Shown here: positions 1 to 7,562 of the stretch, piece after piece | Numbering within the stretch: position 1 is the stretch's first letter | Layout: the number at the start of each line of letters is the position of its first letter | Source: Arcticibacter svalbardensis MN12-7 | Lineage (GTDB): Bacteria > Bacteroidota > Bacteroidia > Sphingobacteriales > Sphingobacteriaceae | NCBI RefSeq assembly: GCF_000403135.1 | Contig: NZ_AQPN01000109.1 | Location: 1 to 36,660 of the forward strand | Reading direction: 5' to 3' | DNA length: 36,660 bases | Notes under the pieces: model-generated | Database searches by the model: none | What the model was told of the DNA's origin: nothing | What the model saw: only the letters and a program-made list of their open reading frames with translations | Made by a program: the position numbers and the translations under genes

Positions 1-621
1 CCATCCAATCTCAAAACTGAACATTTTGTAAATGATGGTGATGTCTATGTTATAGACAGCGGATTTATTACCAGTGGTAAATTCTACATACATCGAAACT
101 TCAGAATGATTACAAACGAACATTTTCAATCTGTAAAAAGGAGCGAGTGTAAGACAAATGATATAATCATTTCTAAGATAGGAGCTAATTTTGGCATGTC
201 TGGAATTTTACCAGAATTGAACAAACCTTCATTAGTTTCTGGAAACACATTAAAACTTACGGTTGATACATCTAAGTATTGTCTTGAATTAATTCATTTT
301 CAACTTTTGAATCTTAAACAACTTGGGGAAATTGACTTATTAGTGAAAGGATCTGCGCAGCCAGCGTTATCTATGGGTGAGATGAGTAAATTACAATTCC
401 CCTTATCTCTTGATATTACGGAGCAACAAGAAATTGTAGTATATATAAAAGATCAAATAGAAAGAATTAATTCACTTGTCATAAAAAACAAACAAGAAAT
501 TGAATTCTTAGGAGAGTATAAAACAGCGTTAATATCTGAAGTGGTGACAGGTAAGGTAGATGTGAGAGATGAAATTATTGGAAAATTTTATACTCCGCTA
601 ATATTAGAAAACACCATTTAA
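1..621 (+). CDS. hsdS: Type I restriction specificity subunit HsdS, 3' part (5' end outside window)
   Basis: The reading frame is open from base 1, so the ATG at 106 is internal and the gene begins upstream of the window; about 206 codons are visible. HsdS recognises the DNA target for a type I restriction-modification complex (HsdR2M2S). The visible part looks like the second target-recognition domain followed by the C-terminal conserved helix: a 'KTNDIIISKIGANFG' block of the kind found in these domains (about bases 150-200), then ITEQQEIVVYI and LISEVVTGKVDVRDE near the end, the classic HsdS terminal motif. It lies 64 bp upstream of hsdR on the same strand. hsdM is not visible and is expected to the left. 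Family call is secure; sequence specificity cannot be read from it. Confidence 0.88.
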   Translation, partial: PSNLKTEHFVNDGDVYVIDSGFITSGKFYIHRNFRMITNEHFQSVKRSECKTNDIIISKIGANFGMSGILPELNKPSLVSGNTLKLTVDTSKYCLELIHFQLLNLKQLGEIDLLVKGSAQPALSMGEMSKLQFPLSLDITEQQEIVVYIKDQIERINSLVIKNKQEIEFLGEYKTALISEVVTGKVDVRDEIIGKFYTPLILENTI

Positions 622-685
622 TGAAAGACTTATCCCTATTAATTTGGCCTATTAATTATAACAAAAATTCAACAAAATCTCATAA

Positions 686-3600
686 ATGGCAAGTGGTATC
701 CATACCGAACACACGTTCGAAGCAGCAATAGAAGAATCATTATTAAACGATGGCGGTTATATTAAAGGCTACTCGAACGACTTTGATGTAAATCTAGGTT
801 TGTTTCCTATTTATATCACCGATTTTTTAAAATGTTCACAGCCGAAAGAATGGAGTAAAATTTCCCTTATCCACAAAACTGATATAGATAAAAAAGTAAT
901 TCAGCGCCTTATCAAAGAATTAGACATACGAGGAACACTAGACGTTATTCGTAATGGTTTTACTGATTACGGTGTCAAATTCAAAATGAGCTTTCTAAAA
1001 CCTGAATCCTCATTAAATCCAAATGCAGAGTATCTATATACCATAAATCATTTATCTATAACAAGACAATTATTTTACGAACGAAAAGGCAACAATTCAC
1101 TCGATATGGTTTTAAGTCTTAATGGATTGCCAATCGCAACTATTGAACTTAAAAACCAGTTTACAGGTCAGGATATAAGTAATGCAAAAAAGCAATATGT
1201 ATACGACCGCGAGCCATCTGAACCTATATTCCAATTTAAAAAACGTACACTAGTTCATTTTGCCGTTGATGCTGATGAATGTTCAATGACCACTAAATTA
1301 GACGGTAAAAACACTCGTTACCTCCCTTTTAATTTAGGGAGAGATAATGGTGCTGGTAATCCTCTTAACAAAGATGGCTACCGCACCTCCTATCTGTGGG
1401 AATATGTTTGGGCTAAAGATAGCTTTATGGATATTGTAGGGAAGTTTCTTCACTTAAGTGTGGAAGAATATAATTTTAATGGTATTACAAAAGTTAAAGA
1501 AACCATTGTATTTCCTCGATACCATCAATTACAGGTTGTCCGCAAACTTGAGGAAGATGCAAAAGTAAATGGCGCTGGTAAAAATTATCTTATACAACAT
1601 TCTGCAGGCTCAGGAAAATCCAATTCAATTGCCTGGCTATCTTACCGGTTATCCAGCCTACATGATAACAGTAATAACCGCATTTTTGATTCTGTTATTG
1701 TAATCACGGATAGGAAAGTATTAGATAATCAATTGCAAAATACGATTTACCAATTTGATCACAAACAGGGTGTAGTACAAAAAATAGATAAAGATTCCCA
1801 ACAATTGGCTGATTCCATTGCTTCTGGATCTAATATTATTATAACGACACTTCAAAAATTCCCTTTTATCTTAGATAAAATTGGAACCTTGCCAAATCGT
1901 AAATATGCAGTAATCATTGATGAAGCACATTCATCACAGGGTGGAGAAGCTAGCAAAAAATTAAAGGAAGTATTAGCGAATAAATCGTTAGAAGAAGCTG
2001 AAAAAGAAGAAGCTTACAATGGTTTAGATGAAGATGCAGAAGATGAAATAAGAAAATCTATGCAAGCCAGAGGCAAACAAGATAATTTAAGTTTTTTCGC
2101 TTTTACAGCAACCCCTAAGTCAAAAACCATAGAGGTATTTGGAACAATGAATCAAAATGGCAAGCCAAGGGCTTTTCATGTTTATTCAATGAAACAAGCT
2201 ATTGAGGAAGGATTCATATTAGATGTTTTAAACAACTATACCACATATAAAACCTTTTTTAAGCTTTCGAAGCAAATTGAAGACGATCCTAATGTAAATA
2301 AGAAACAAGCAGCAACTGCAATTGCACGTTTTTTATCATTGCACCCACATAATCTGTCGCAAAAAACAGAAGTGATTGTTGAACATTTCAGACAAATCGT
2401 TTCTAAAAAGATTGGTGGAAAAGCAAAGGCTATGGTGGTTACTAGCTCCCGCCTACATGCAGTGCGATATAAGAAAGAATTTGACAATTATATTAAAGAC
2501 AAAGGATATACTGATATCAAAACAATCGTGGCCTTTTCAGGAAAAGTAATATATGATGAATATCCTGAAGGTGTTTCAGAAGTTGAGCTGAACGGTTTCA
2601 AGGAAAAAGAAGTCCCTAAAAAGTTCAATACTAACGAATTCCAATTACTGCTTGTAGCTGACAAATATCAAACTGGTTTTGATCAGCCCTTGCTTCATAC
2701 CATGTATGTAGATAAAAAATTGTCTGGGGTTAAAGCAGTGCAAACACTTTCACGTTTAAACCGCATGTACCCAGGTAAGGAAGATACATTTGTACTTGAC
2801 TTTGCAAATGAGGTTGATGATATTTTAACTTCCTTTCAGCCATACTGCGAAGTAACTACTGTTGAAAACACGACTGACCCAAATCATTTATATGATCTAC
2901 AAACTGAGATAAAAAAGGCACAGGTTATTTGGGAAAGCGAAGTTGATAATTTCTGTAACGTTTATTTTAAATCTGCAAAAGCATTCTCAGTAAGCGAACA
3001 AAAGAAACTGTATGCTTACATGGGGCCTGCAATTGACCGATATAAGCAATTGCCTGCAGAAAATACTAAAGATGATTTGATTAATACCGAATCTACTAAG
3101 GAGGGCTTCAAAAATTCAGTTCAATCTTTTGTAAGATTATATTCATTTCTCACTCAGATAATGCCTTTCACAGATATTAATTTAGAAAAGCTTTTTACCT
3201 ATTGCAAATACCTGCTAAGAACCTTACCTCGTAATAGTGGTGACAAGTTCAAACTAGGTGACGAAGTTTCATTAGAGTATTACAGGCTCCAGCGTATCAG
3301 CACCACGAACATTGCAATGGAAGATATAGAAACTTATGGTCTTGATGGTGGAAATGAAGCTGGAATAAGGATGAATAAAGACGAACGCGCCGCATTGTCT
3401 GAAATCATCGAGGTTCTAAATAAAAGATTTTCAACAGAATTTAATGATGCAGATAAGTTATTCTTTGATCAGATAGAAGCAGAATTAGTTGCTGATAAAA
3501 AGTTAACCCAACAAGCTAAAACGAATACGATTGAAAACTTTAAATTTTGCTTTGATGATATTTTCATGGAGAAGCTTATCAATCGTATGGAGCAGAATCA

Positions 3601-3703
3601 GGATATTTTCTCTAAAATGATGGATGATAAGGAGTTTGGGGGATTAGTTAAAGGTTATATGTTGAAGAAGGTTTATAGTAGTTTGAATAATGTTAAAGTC
3701 TGA
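686..3703 (+). CDS. hsdR: Type I restriction endonuclease subunit R (HsdR)
   Basis: This is the ATP-dependent motor and nuclease subunit of a type I restriction system; it translocates and cuts unmodified DNA. The 1005-residue length is normal for the family. The N-terminal PD-(D/E)xK nuclease is visible as D140 followed by E154-L-K156 in IATIELKNQ. The SF2 helicase core has Walker A HSAGSGKS (305-312), Walker B DEAH (412-415), FTATP motif III (473-477) and motif VI QTLSRLNR (686-693). A helical C-terminal region follows, likely for contact with HsdM/HsdS. The gene follows hsdS by 64 bp and starts at the ATG giving MASGIHTEHTFE, a common HsdR N-terminus. All key catalytic residues are present, so the subunit looks intact. 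Confidence 0.96.
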   Translation: MASGIHTEHTFEAAIEESLLNDGGYIKGYSNDFDVNLGLFPIYITDFLKCSQPKEWSKISLIHKTDIDKKVIQRLIKELDIRGTLDVIRNGFTDYGVKFKMSFLKPESSLNPNAEYLYTINHLSITRQLFYERKGNNSLDMVLSLNGLPIATIELKNQFTGQDISNAKKQYVYDREPSEPIFQFKKRTLVHFAVDADECSMTTKLDGKNTRYLPFNLGRDNGAGNPLNKDGYRTSYLWEYVWAKDSFMDIVGKFLHLSVEEYNFNGITKVKETIVFPRYHQLQVVRKLEEDAKVNGAGKNYLIQHSAGSGKSNSIAWLSYRLSSLHDNSNNRIFDSVIVITDRKVLDNQLQNTIYQFDHKQGVVQKIDKDSQQLADSIASGSNIIITTLQKFPFILDKIGTLPNRKYAVIIDEAHSSQGGEASKKLKEVLANKSLEEAEKEEAYNGLDEDAEDEIRKSMQARGKQDNLSFFAFTATPKSKTIEVFGTMNQNGKPRAFHVYSMKQAIEEGFILDVLNNYTTYKTFFKLSKQIEDDPNVNKKQAATAIARFLSLHPHNLSQKTEVIVEHFRQIVSKKIGGKAKAMVVTSSRLHAVRYKKEFDNYIKDKGYTDIKTIVAFSGKVIYDEYPEGVSEVELNGFKEKEVPKKFNTNEFQLLLVADKYQTGFDQPLLHTMYVDKKLSGVKAVQTLSRLNRMYPGKEDTFVLDFANEVDDILTSFQPYCEVTTVENTTDPNHLYDLQTEIKKAQVIWESEVDNFCNVYFKSAKAFSVSEQKKLYAYMGPAIDRYKQLPAENTKDDLINTESTKEGFKNSVQSFVRLYSFLTQIMPFTDINLEKLFTYCKYLLRTLPRNSGDKFKLGDEVSLEYYRLQRISTTNIAMEDIETYGLDGGNEAGIRMNKDERAALSEIIEVLNKRFSTEFNDADKLFFDQIEAELVADKKLTQQAKTNTIENFKFCFDDIFMEKLINRMEQNQDIFSKMMDDKEFGGLVKGYMLKKVYSSLNNVKV

Positions 3704-3704
3704 G

Positions 3705-3743
3705 GATGTAAATATTGAACTTCAATTCTTAATATTTTACATC
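3705..3743 (+). terminator. Hairpin just after hsdR
   Basis: Immediately after the hsdR stop, GATGTAAATATT (3705-3716) can pair with AATATTTTACATC (3731-3743) with one bulged base. A second small dyad, ATTGAA-C-TTCAAT (3714-3726), is centred inside. There is no long T tract, so this may be a weak or factor-aided terminator or an mRNA-end structure. Confidence 0.4.
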
Positions 3744-3843
3744 AGCTTTAGTCAATGTTTGAACTTATAGACCTTGCTTTCCAAATCAATACTAATGTAT
3801 CAAAAGGGAAAAGAAAATAACTATAACAAAACAAATATTTAAA

Positions 3844-3851
3844 TACATTTG
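3844..3851 (+). promoter_or_regulatory. Candidate Bacteroidota -7 element upstream of the DUF5131 gene
   Basis: TACATTTG fits the Bacteroidota TAnnTTTG -7 consensus and lies 34 bp before the ATG at 3886, leaving a leader of roughly 28 nt. No convincing TTTG -33 box is seen at the usual distance, so the call is tentative. Confidence 0.35.
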
Positions 3852-3885
3852 TCTACCTTAGTAAATACTAAATTAATTAGCAATT

Positions 3886-4656
3886 ATGGCACAATCAAAT
3901 ATTGAATGGACCGAATTAACCTGGAATCCAGTAACTGGATGTAATAAGGTTAGCCCAGGGTGCAAATTCTGCTATGCGGAAATTATGTCTAAACGGCTAA
4001 AATCTATGGGAATAGAGAAATATGCTAACGGATTTAAACTAAGAACTCATCCAGAATACTTAAACACTCCTTTTACATGGAAAAAACCTAAAGTTGTATT
4101 TGTAAATTCTATGAGTGATTTATTTCATGATGATGTACCGTTAGAATTTATCCAGGCAGTTTTCAAGGTCATGAATGCAACTCCTCAACATACTTATCAA
4201 GTTCTTACAAAACGTTCAGAAAGATTAGCTTTAATTTCGAAACAACTTAACTGGTCTGCTAATATATGGATGGGAGTCTCAGTGGAGAACCAGGCATACA
4301 CATATCGTATAGATGATTTATCCAAAACAGGTGCAAAAACTAAATTCCTATCGATAGAGCCATTAATTGGATCAATAGATAAAATGAATTTATCTAAAAT
4401 CAATTGGGTGATTGTTGGAGGAGAATCAGGTCATAAAGCCAGACCTTTAAAAAAAGAATGGGTAGATACAATTAAAGTATTATGCCAAAAACAAAACATA
4501 GCGTTTTTTTTCAAGCAATGGGGTAAACCAAAATTCAATATTGATCAAACAGATCCTACTATTGATTCGGACCATCCAGAGCATGCTAAAGGCGGATGTC
4601 AACTCGATGGGCAGATATACCGCCAGATGCCGTTAATTTCTTTAACGGTAGTCTAA
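3886..4656 (+). CDS. DUF5131 / phage Gp37-Gp68-like three-Cys-motif protein
   Basis: The 256-residue protein opens with AQSNIEWTELTWNPVTGC, the signature of the DUF5131 (Gp37/Gp68) family. Three cysteines, C19, C26 and C29 (CX6CX2C, ending in CKFCYAE), form the three-Cys motif and resemble the cluster-binding loop of radical SAM enzymes, although the spacing is not the canonical CX3CX2C. A later block, FVNSMSDLFHDDVP followed by TKRSERL, is also typical. The biochemical function is unknown; iron-sulfur or SAM chemistry on nucleic acid is inference. The gene converges on tcmP with a 15-bp overlap of their 3' ends. That family is named as the partner of three-Cys-motif proteins, which supports a joint function. 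The phage name is historical: no phage genes are nearby. Confidence 0.88.
   Translation: MAQSNIEWTELTWNPVTGCNKVSPGCKFCYAEIMSKRLKSMGIEKYANGFKLRTHPEYLNTPFTWKKPKVVFVNSMSDLFHDDVPLEFIQAVFKVMNATPQHTYQVLTKRSERLALISKQLNWSANIWMGVSVENQAYTYRIDDLSKTGAKTKFLSIEPLIGSIDKMNLSKINWVIVGGESGHKARPLKKEWVDTIKVLCQKQNIAFFFKQWGKPKFNIDQTDPTIDSDHPEHAKGGCQLDGQIYRQMPLISLTVV
4630..4648. terminator. Hairpin inside the convergent DUF5131/tcmP overlap
   Basis: CCGTTAA (4630-4636) and TTAACGG (4642-4648) form a perfect 7-bp stem with a 5-nt loop, lying within and just before the 15-bp overlap of the two opposing stop regions. It could end transcription from both sides, but there is no clear T tract. Confidence 0.35.
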
Positions 4657-5502
4657 TAAGTCATTATAAGGACGAACTATATCGTTGGCAATATTTATTG
4701 CCGTTTGGTTGTCAGATGCAAGGAAAAAATGATACATGACAGAATTGTTTCTATTGATTATAATATATGGATCTGAAGTATAGTTAAATACAGTCTTCAT
4801 CCTACCTTGATACATTTCAAATATTTTCGATGTAGCCTTTGTAACTTTAATTGTCCTCTTAGTAATACCTCCAAAAAGGTCAGGGTCAACATATTCTTTA
4901 TACATAGTATTTAAAATCAATTTTCGATTCACACCAAAAAAACGTTCTAATCTTAACCACCAAGATTCAGGTAAATTTGCTTTATTTTCCAGCATTCGGT
5001 TAACTCCTAATCCGGTCGGGGCTAATATCCATAAATCAACACCTAATCCTCTCAGAATTTCAATTGAAGCCCAATCCAGATTTATGCCAAAAGGATCTAT
5101 AAATACTAAAGCTTTGTAGTTATTATTCTGAAGAAACTCAGCCATTTTTTTTATCTTCTCATTACAGTCGTCTGAGACTACATGCACATTTTCCTTTCTA
5201 ATAAAATGTAAAGCTGATTTAAGCTTTGAAGCTTTAATAGAATCTTTTTCCACAAAATAACATATATCAAATGGTATTGGATTATTTATAGATACTATTC
5301 TTTTTGAAGCCCCTTTGATTATATTATCTTCAATATCTCCTTCAATTACAATATCACCCGTCCCTGCAAAACCATCAAAATACAATACCTTCCACGGTTT
5401 ACCTTTCATGATTTGTAAATATGCTTTGGCATACTTTTCAAGGATAATAACTTTCTGTTCTGTCCAGCTTCCACCGAAATGATTGTCTTTTAATTTTTTC
5501 AA
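4642..5502 (-). CDS. tcmP: Three-Cys-motif partner protein TcmP (methyltransferase-like)
   Basis: This 286-residue protein begins MKKLKDNHFGGSWTEQK, followed by LEKYAKAYLQI and a YFDGFAGTG block, the hallmark of the TcmP family. FAGTG (45-49) matches a Rossmann-type SAM-binding motif I, FVEKD (83-87) the acidic end of the second strand, and FIDPFG (134-139) a DPFG/DPPY-like motif IV. A SAM-dependent methyltransferase fold is therefore plausible; activity and substrate are unproven. It is transcribed towards the DUF5131 gene and overlaps its last 15 bases, rather than following it in an operon. The start at 5502 is the ATG giving this conserved N-terminus; upstream lies about 190 bp of A/T-rich sequence that may carry its promoter. 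Family assignment is strong, function open. Confidence 0.87.
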   Translation of the reverse strand: MKKLKDNHFGGSWTEQKVIILEKYAKAYLQIMKGKPWKVLYFDGFAGTGDIVIEGDIEDNIIKGASKRIVSINNPIPFDICYFVEKDSIKASKLKSALHFIRKENVHVVSDDCNEKIKKMAEFLQNNNYKALVFIDPFGINLDWASIEILRGLGVDLWILAPTGLGVNRMLENKANLPESWWLRLERFFGVNRKLILNTMYKEYVDPDLFGGITKRTIKVTKATSKIFEMYQGRMKTVFNYTSDPYIIINRNNSVMYHFFLASDNQTAINIANDIVRPYNDLLDYR

Positions 5503-5536
5503 AATAATTTAAATAATAAGATTAGGTCTCTTATAA

Positions 5537-5573
5537 AAGCTAGCAAACTAAAAGATAAACTTTTAGCTAGCTT
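5537..5573. terminator. Bulged hairpin between tcmP and the remnant genes
   Basis: The right arm CTTTTAGCTAGCTT (5560-5573) pairs with AAGCTAG (5537-5543) plus CTAAAAG (5548-5554), with a 4-nt CAAA bulge and an ATAAA loop. It lies 3' of the minus-strand remnant genes and 5' of tcmP, so it may have ended transcription from the former or act in the tcmP leader. Confidence 0.4.
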
Positions 5574-5698
5574 ATTGTTGTTATAGGTTAAATAATTGTA
5601 TCAAAAATATTTTACTTTAAAAAGTCCAATATCGAAACAAAACATGATTAAATGGTGAACAATGTGATATTTATTTTCTCATTTATTACTATTCTTAT

Positions 5699-5817
5699 CT
5701 CAAACAATACAACAACAAGATCACCAGACAAAGGTAACCACTCAGGGAATTGAGCTAAATATTCCACCTCGATCAGGTTAGATGACCAGTACCTGCAAAA
5801 ATCTTAAAAGCGCCCAT
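5699..5817 (-). pseudogene. Internal fragment of a DoxX-like gene, doubly broken
   Basis: Read on the minus strand, this segment gives GAFKIFAGTGHLT, then a stop, and after a one-base shift VEYLAQFPEWLPLSGDLVVVL. This matches residues of the intact DoxX protein encoded at 9425-9874 (GAFLIFAGTGHLTWSRVEFLAQVPKWLPLSGDLVVVL). The DNA is also clearly similar: both contain the 18-base run ACAACAACAAGATCACCA and the run GTACCTGCAAAAATC. Two lesions are visible: the Trp codon TGG has become TGA, and one base is missing about ten bases later. Neither the beginning nor the end of the gene is present. It is a dead fragment, directly abutting the Fic-like remnant. Confidence 0.8.
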
Positions 5818-6186
5818 AGTAGCGAGTTCATTTTGAAGTAATTGGAGAAAGTCCTCTTCAGCTTTTATAAACAATGATACACTGTCCAAAACCTCTTCTG
5901 TTAGAGATAAATTTAAGCTTTCCTTTATTTCAAGCTCATCTATTTCTTATTCAAGGTATTGTTCAATATCAACATCATATAATAAATTATATAATGGACT
6001 TAATAAATATTTTGTTCCTTTACCTTTTCCTTCGGATTCAATAAAATTACCGTCAATAAGTTTAGTTAACTGACGCTTTAGGGTAGAATTTGCCCTCACA
6101 GATTTAATACCCTCATGTATTTCTTTAGAGGATTGCAAGGGATGTTCTTTGATGAACTTTAAGATTTCGGTACTACTACCCTTCAT
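5818..6186 (-). pseudogene. Truncated Fic-family-like protein gene with in-frame stop
   Basis: From the ATG at 6186 the frame reads MKGSSTEILKFIKEHPLQSSKEIHEG, a winged-helix-like N-terminal domain ending in DVDIEQYLE. A TAA stop follows (5947-5949). Beyond it the same frame continues EIDELEIKESLNLSLTEEVL and onward to about 5818. The run DIEQYLE-x-EIDE-xxIKES-NLSLxEEVL resembles the linker found in Bacteroidota Fic (AMP-transferase) proteins before the Fic domain; this is recalled from family knowledge and not verified. The Fic domain itself with its HPFxxGNGR motif is absent: the frame runs straight into the DoxX fragment. A TTG at 6207 is an alternative start. The short upstream part (79 residues) could still be made as an HTH-only peptide. 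Confidence 0.55.
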
Positions 6187-6240
6187 GAATTTTCTATTCA
6201 AGCTCAATGTATATGTAAATATAGCCTAAAAAGTACTCGT

Positions 6241-6271
6241 TTTGAGCTATAAAACCCTAGGGATTGAGCTA
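6241..6271. repeat. Direct repeat TTGAGCTA upstream of the HTH/Fic remnant
   Basis: TTTGAGCTA (6241-6249) and ATTGAGCTA (6263-6271) are spaced 22 bp, about two helical turns. An inverted half-copy, AGCTCAAT (6201-6208), lies close to the start of the minus-strand HTH reading frame. Position and spacing suggest an operator for the adjacent HTH protein or a similar regulator, but this is inference. Confidence 0.35.
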
Positions 6272-6335
6272 GAAATAATTTGCTTAATCATTAACCTAAA
6301 ACGTTTAAGGCAAAACCAAAACAGAACCCCAATTG

Positions 6336-6626
6336 TCAATTTTCTTTAATCAAAACAAACGTAGAACGTTTTCCCGATGGAATCGCACCATTTGCATCTT
6401 TCGCACCCTCATTGAACAAAGTAAATTTTCAGCTCAATTTTAGCTTATACTTATTAATCAAATCAAACTCAATATATGATGAATCAGGGGTAATTACCAT
6501 TTTCTTCGGTAATACATAAAATTTAGGGTCACTTTTAATCGTTTTAGCGTAAGATGCTACGATACAATCATCTTCTTCTACCAGTTCATTTAAAATTGGA
6601 GTCTCTTTTAAATTAGAAAAGATCAA
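6336..6626 (-). pseudogene. Unidentified gene remnant with an in-frame TGA
   Basis: The minus-strand frame opens with a TTG (6626) rather than ATG and reads KETPILNELVEEDDCIVASY and on to KYKLKLS. It then meets TGA (6429-6431) and continues in the same frame KFTLFNEGAKDANGAIPSGK to a second stop at 6336-6338. The protein-like quality on both sides of the stop suggests the 3' end of a decayed gene (Trp TGG to TGA would explain the stop). I do not recognise the family. It lies between the SDR-operon terminator and the Fic-like remnant, in the same A/T-rich stretch. The first 65 codons alone could also be a small hypothetical gene. Confidence 0.4.
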
Positions 6627-6667
6627 TTTATTTCTGAAATTATTTATATGAATGTAATAAAACGTAT

Positions 6668-6692
6668 AAAAAGCTACAACTTGTAGCTTTTT
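6668..6692 (-). terminator. Rho-independent terminator after the SDR genes
   Basis: AAAAAGCTAC (6668-6677) and GTAGCTTTTT (6683-6692) form a perfect 10-bp stem with a 5-nt loop; the A/T ends supply a U tract in either direction. It lies about 90 bp beyond the stop of the downstream dehydrogenase gene and would end the minus-strand SDR transcript. A weaker GTTGC/GCAAC dyad (6714-6749) lies between them. Confidence 0.7.
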
Positions 6693-6784
6693 GATGTGAA
6701 TGGTTCTTATAAAGTTGCCCGCAGGCAGATAAACTACCGGCGAGCAACAAAATAATATTTATCCTTTATATTATTGTTAAATGA

Positions 6785-7537
6785 TTATTGATTAGCACCA
6801 CCATTAACTAACAAATGCTGACCATTTACGAACGAAGATAGATGGCTTGCAAAAAACTCAGCAACATCAGCTACATCCTCTACCTCTGCCAATCTTCCCA
6901 TGGGGCAACTATCCAGCAAAGATTTTCTCAGTTCTGGATAACTATCCGCTTCCGCAAAGATGCCTGAATGATCAACGGCAAACGGAATAATGGAATTAAC
7001 GGTTACGCCCCGATGTCCAATTTCTTTGGAAAGCACATCTACCATATATCTGGGTGTAATTTTGCTCCCCCCATAAACTGCCATACCCTGAACAGGAAAA
7101 GCAGTAGTACTGGATGCGATGTAGATGATGCGTCCGTTGTCTTCTACATTTTTAGCAGCTTGTTGCATAGTAAAATATGCACCTTTGGTGTTGATGCTAA
7201 ACAAACGGTCAAACTGCTCTTCGGTGAATTGCGTTACAGGTGTTTCAACCATTTCCATACCTGCATTAGCGACAACAATGTCTATTTTTCCGAATGCTTT
7301 TTTGGCTTCATCAAAAAGGCTTTCAATATCGGCAACTTTGCTTACATCTGCCTGAATGGCGATAACCTTCACGCCCATTGCAGTGATGTTCGAAACTACT
7401 TCATCTGCCGAAGTTTTGTCTTTTGAATAATTGATTACAATATTAGCTCCAAGTGCAGCATAGCGTTTGGCTATGGCTTTTCCTAATCCCCTTGCAGAGC
7501 CAGTAATTAAGGCTGTTTTATTTACTAATGTGTTCAT
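6785..7537 (-). CDS. Short-chain dehydrogenase/reductase (SDR), second of a pair
   Basis: This is a classical SDR of 250 residues from the ATG at 7537 (MNTLVNKTALITGSARGLG); a longer in-frame start at 7579 would overlap the preceding SDR gene and adds no conserved sequence. The cofactor-binding TGSARGLG, the VANAG strand motif (variant of NNAG), the catalytic Ser in YIASSTT and the YGGSK active-site Tyr/Lys pair are all present. The C-terminus FVNGQHLLVNGGANQ is typical of the FabG-like branch. It is an NAD(P)-dependent oxidoreductase of unknown substrate. It lies 25 bp after the other SDR gene and shares its transcript and terminator. The pair are paralogues, similar along the whole length. 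Confidence 0.9.
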   Translation of the reverse strand: MNTLVNKTALITGSARGLGKAIAKRYAALGANIVINYSKDKTSADEVVSNITAMGVKVIAIQADVSKVADIESLFDEAKKAFGKIDIVVANAGMEMVETPVTQFTEEQFDRLFSINTKGAYFTMQQAAKNVEDNGRIIYIASSTTAFPVQGMAVYGGSKITPRYMVDVLSKEIGHRGVTVNSIIPFAVDHSGIFAEADSYPELRKSLLDSCPMGRLAEVEDVADVAEFFASHLSSFVNGQHLLVNGGANQ

Positions 7538-7562
7538 GTTGATTTTCTTATTTAGATTTCTA

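Noticed and set aside
3886-4656. A prophage, suggested by the Gp37/Gp68 family name.
   Set aside because: No structural, integrase or lysis genes are nearby; the family is common outside phages and pairs with TcmP.
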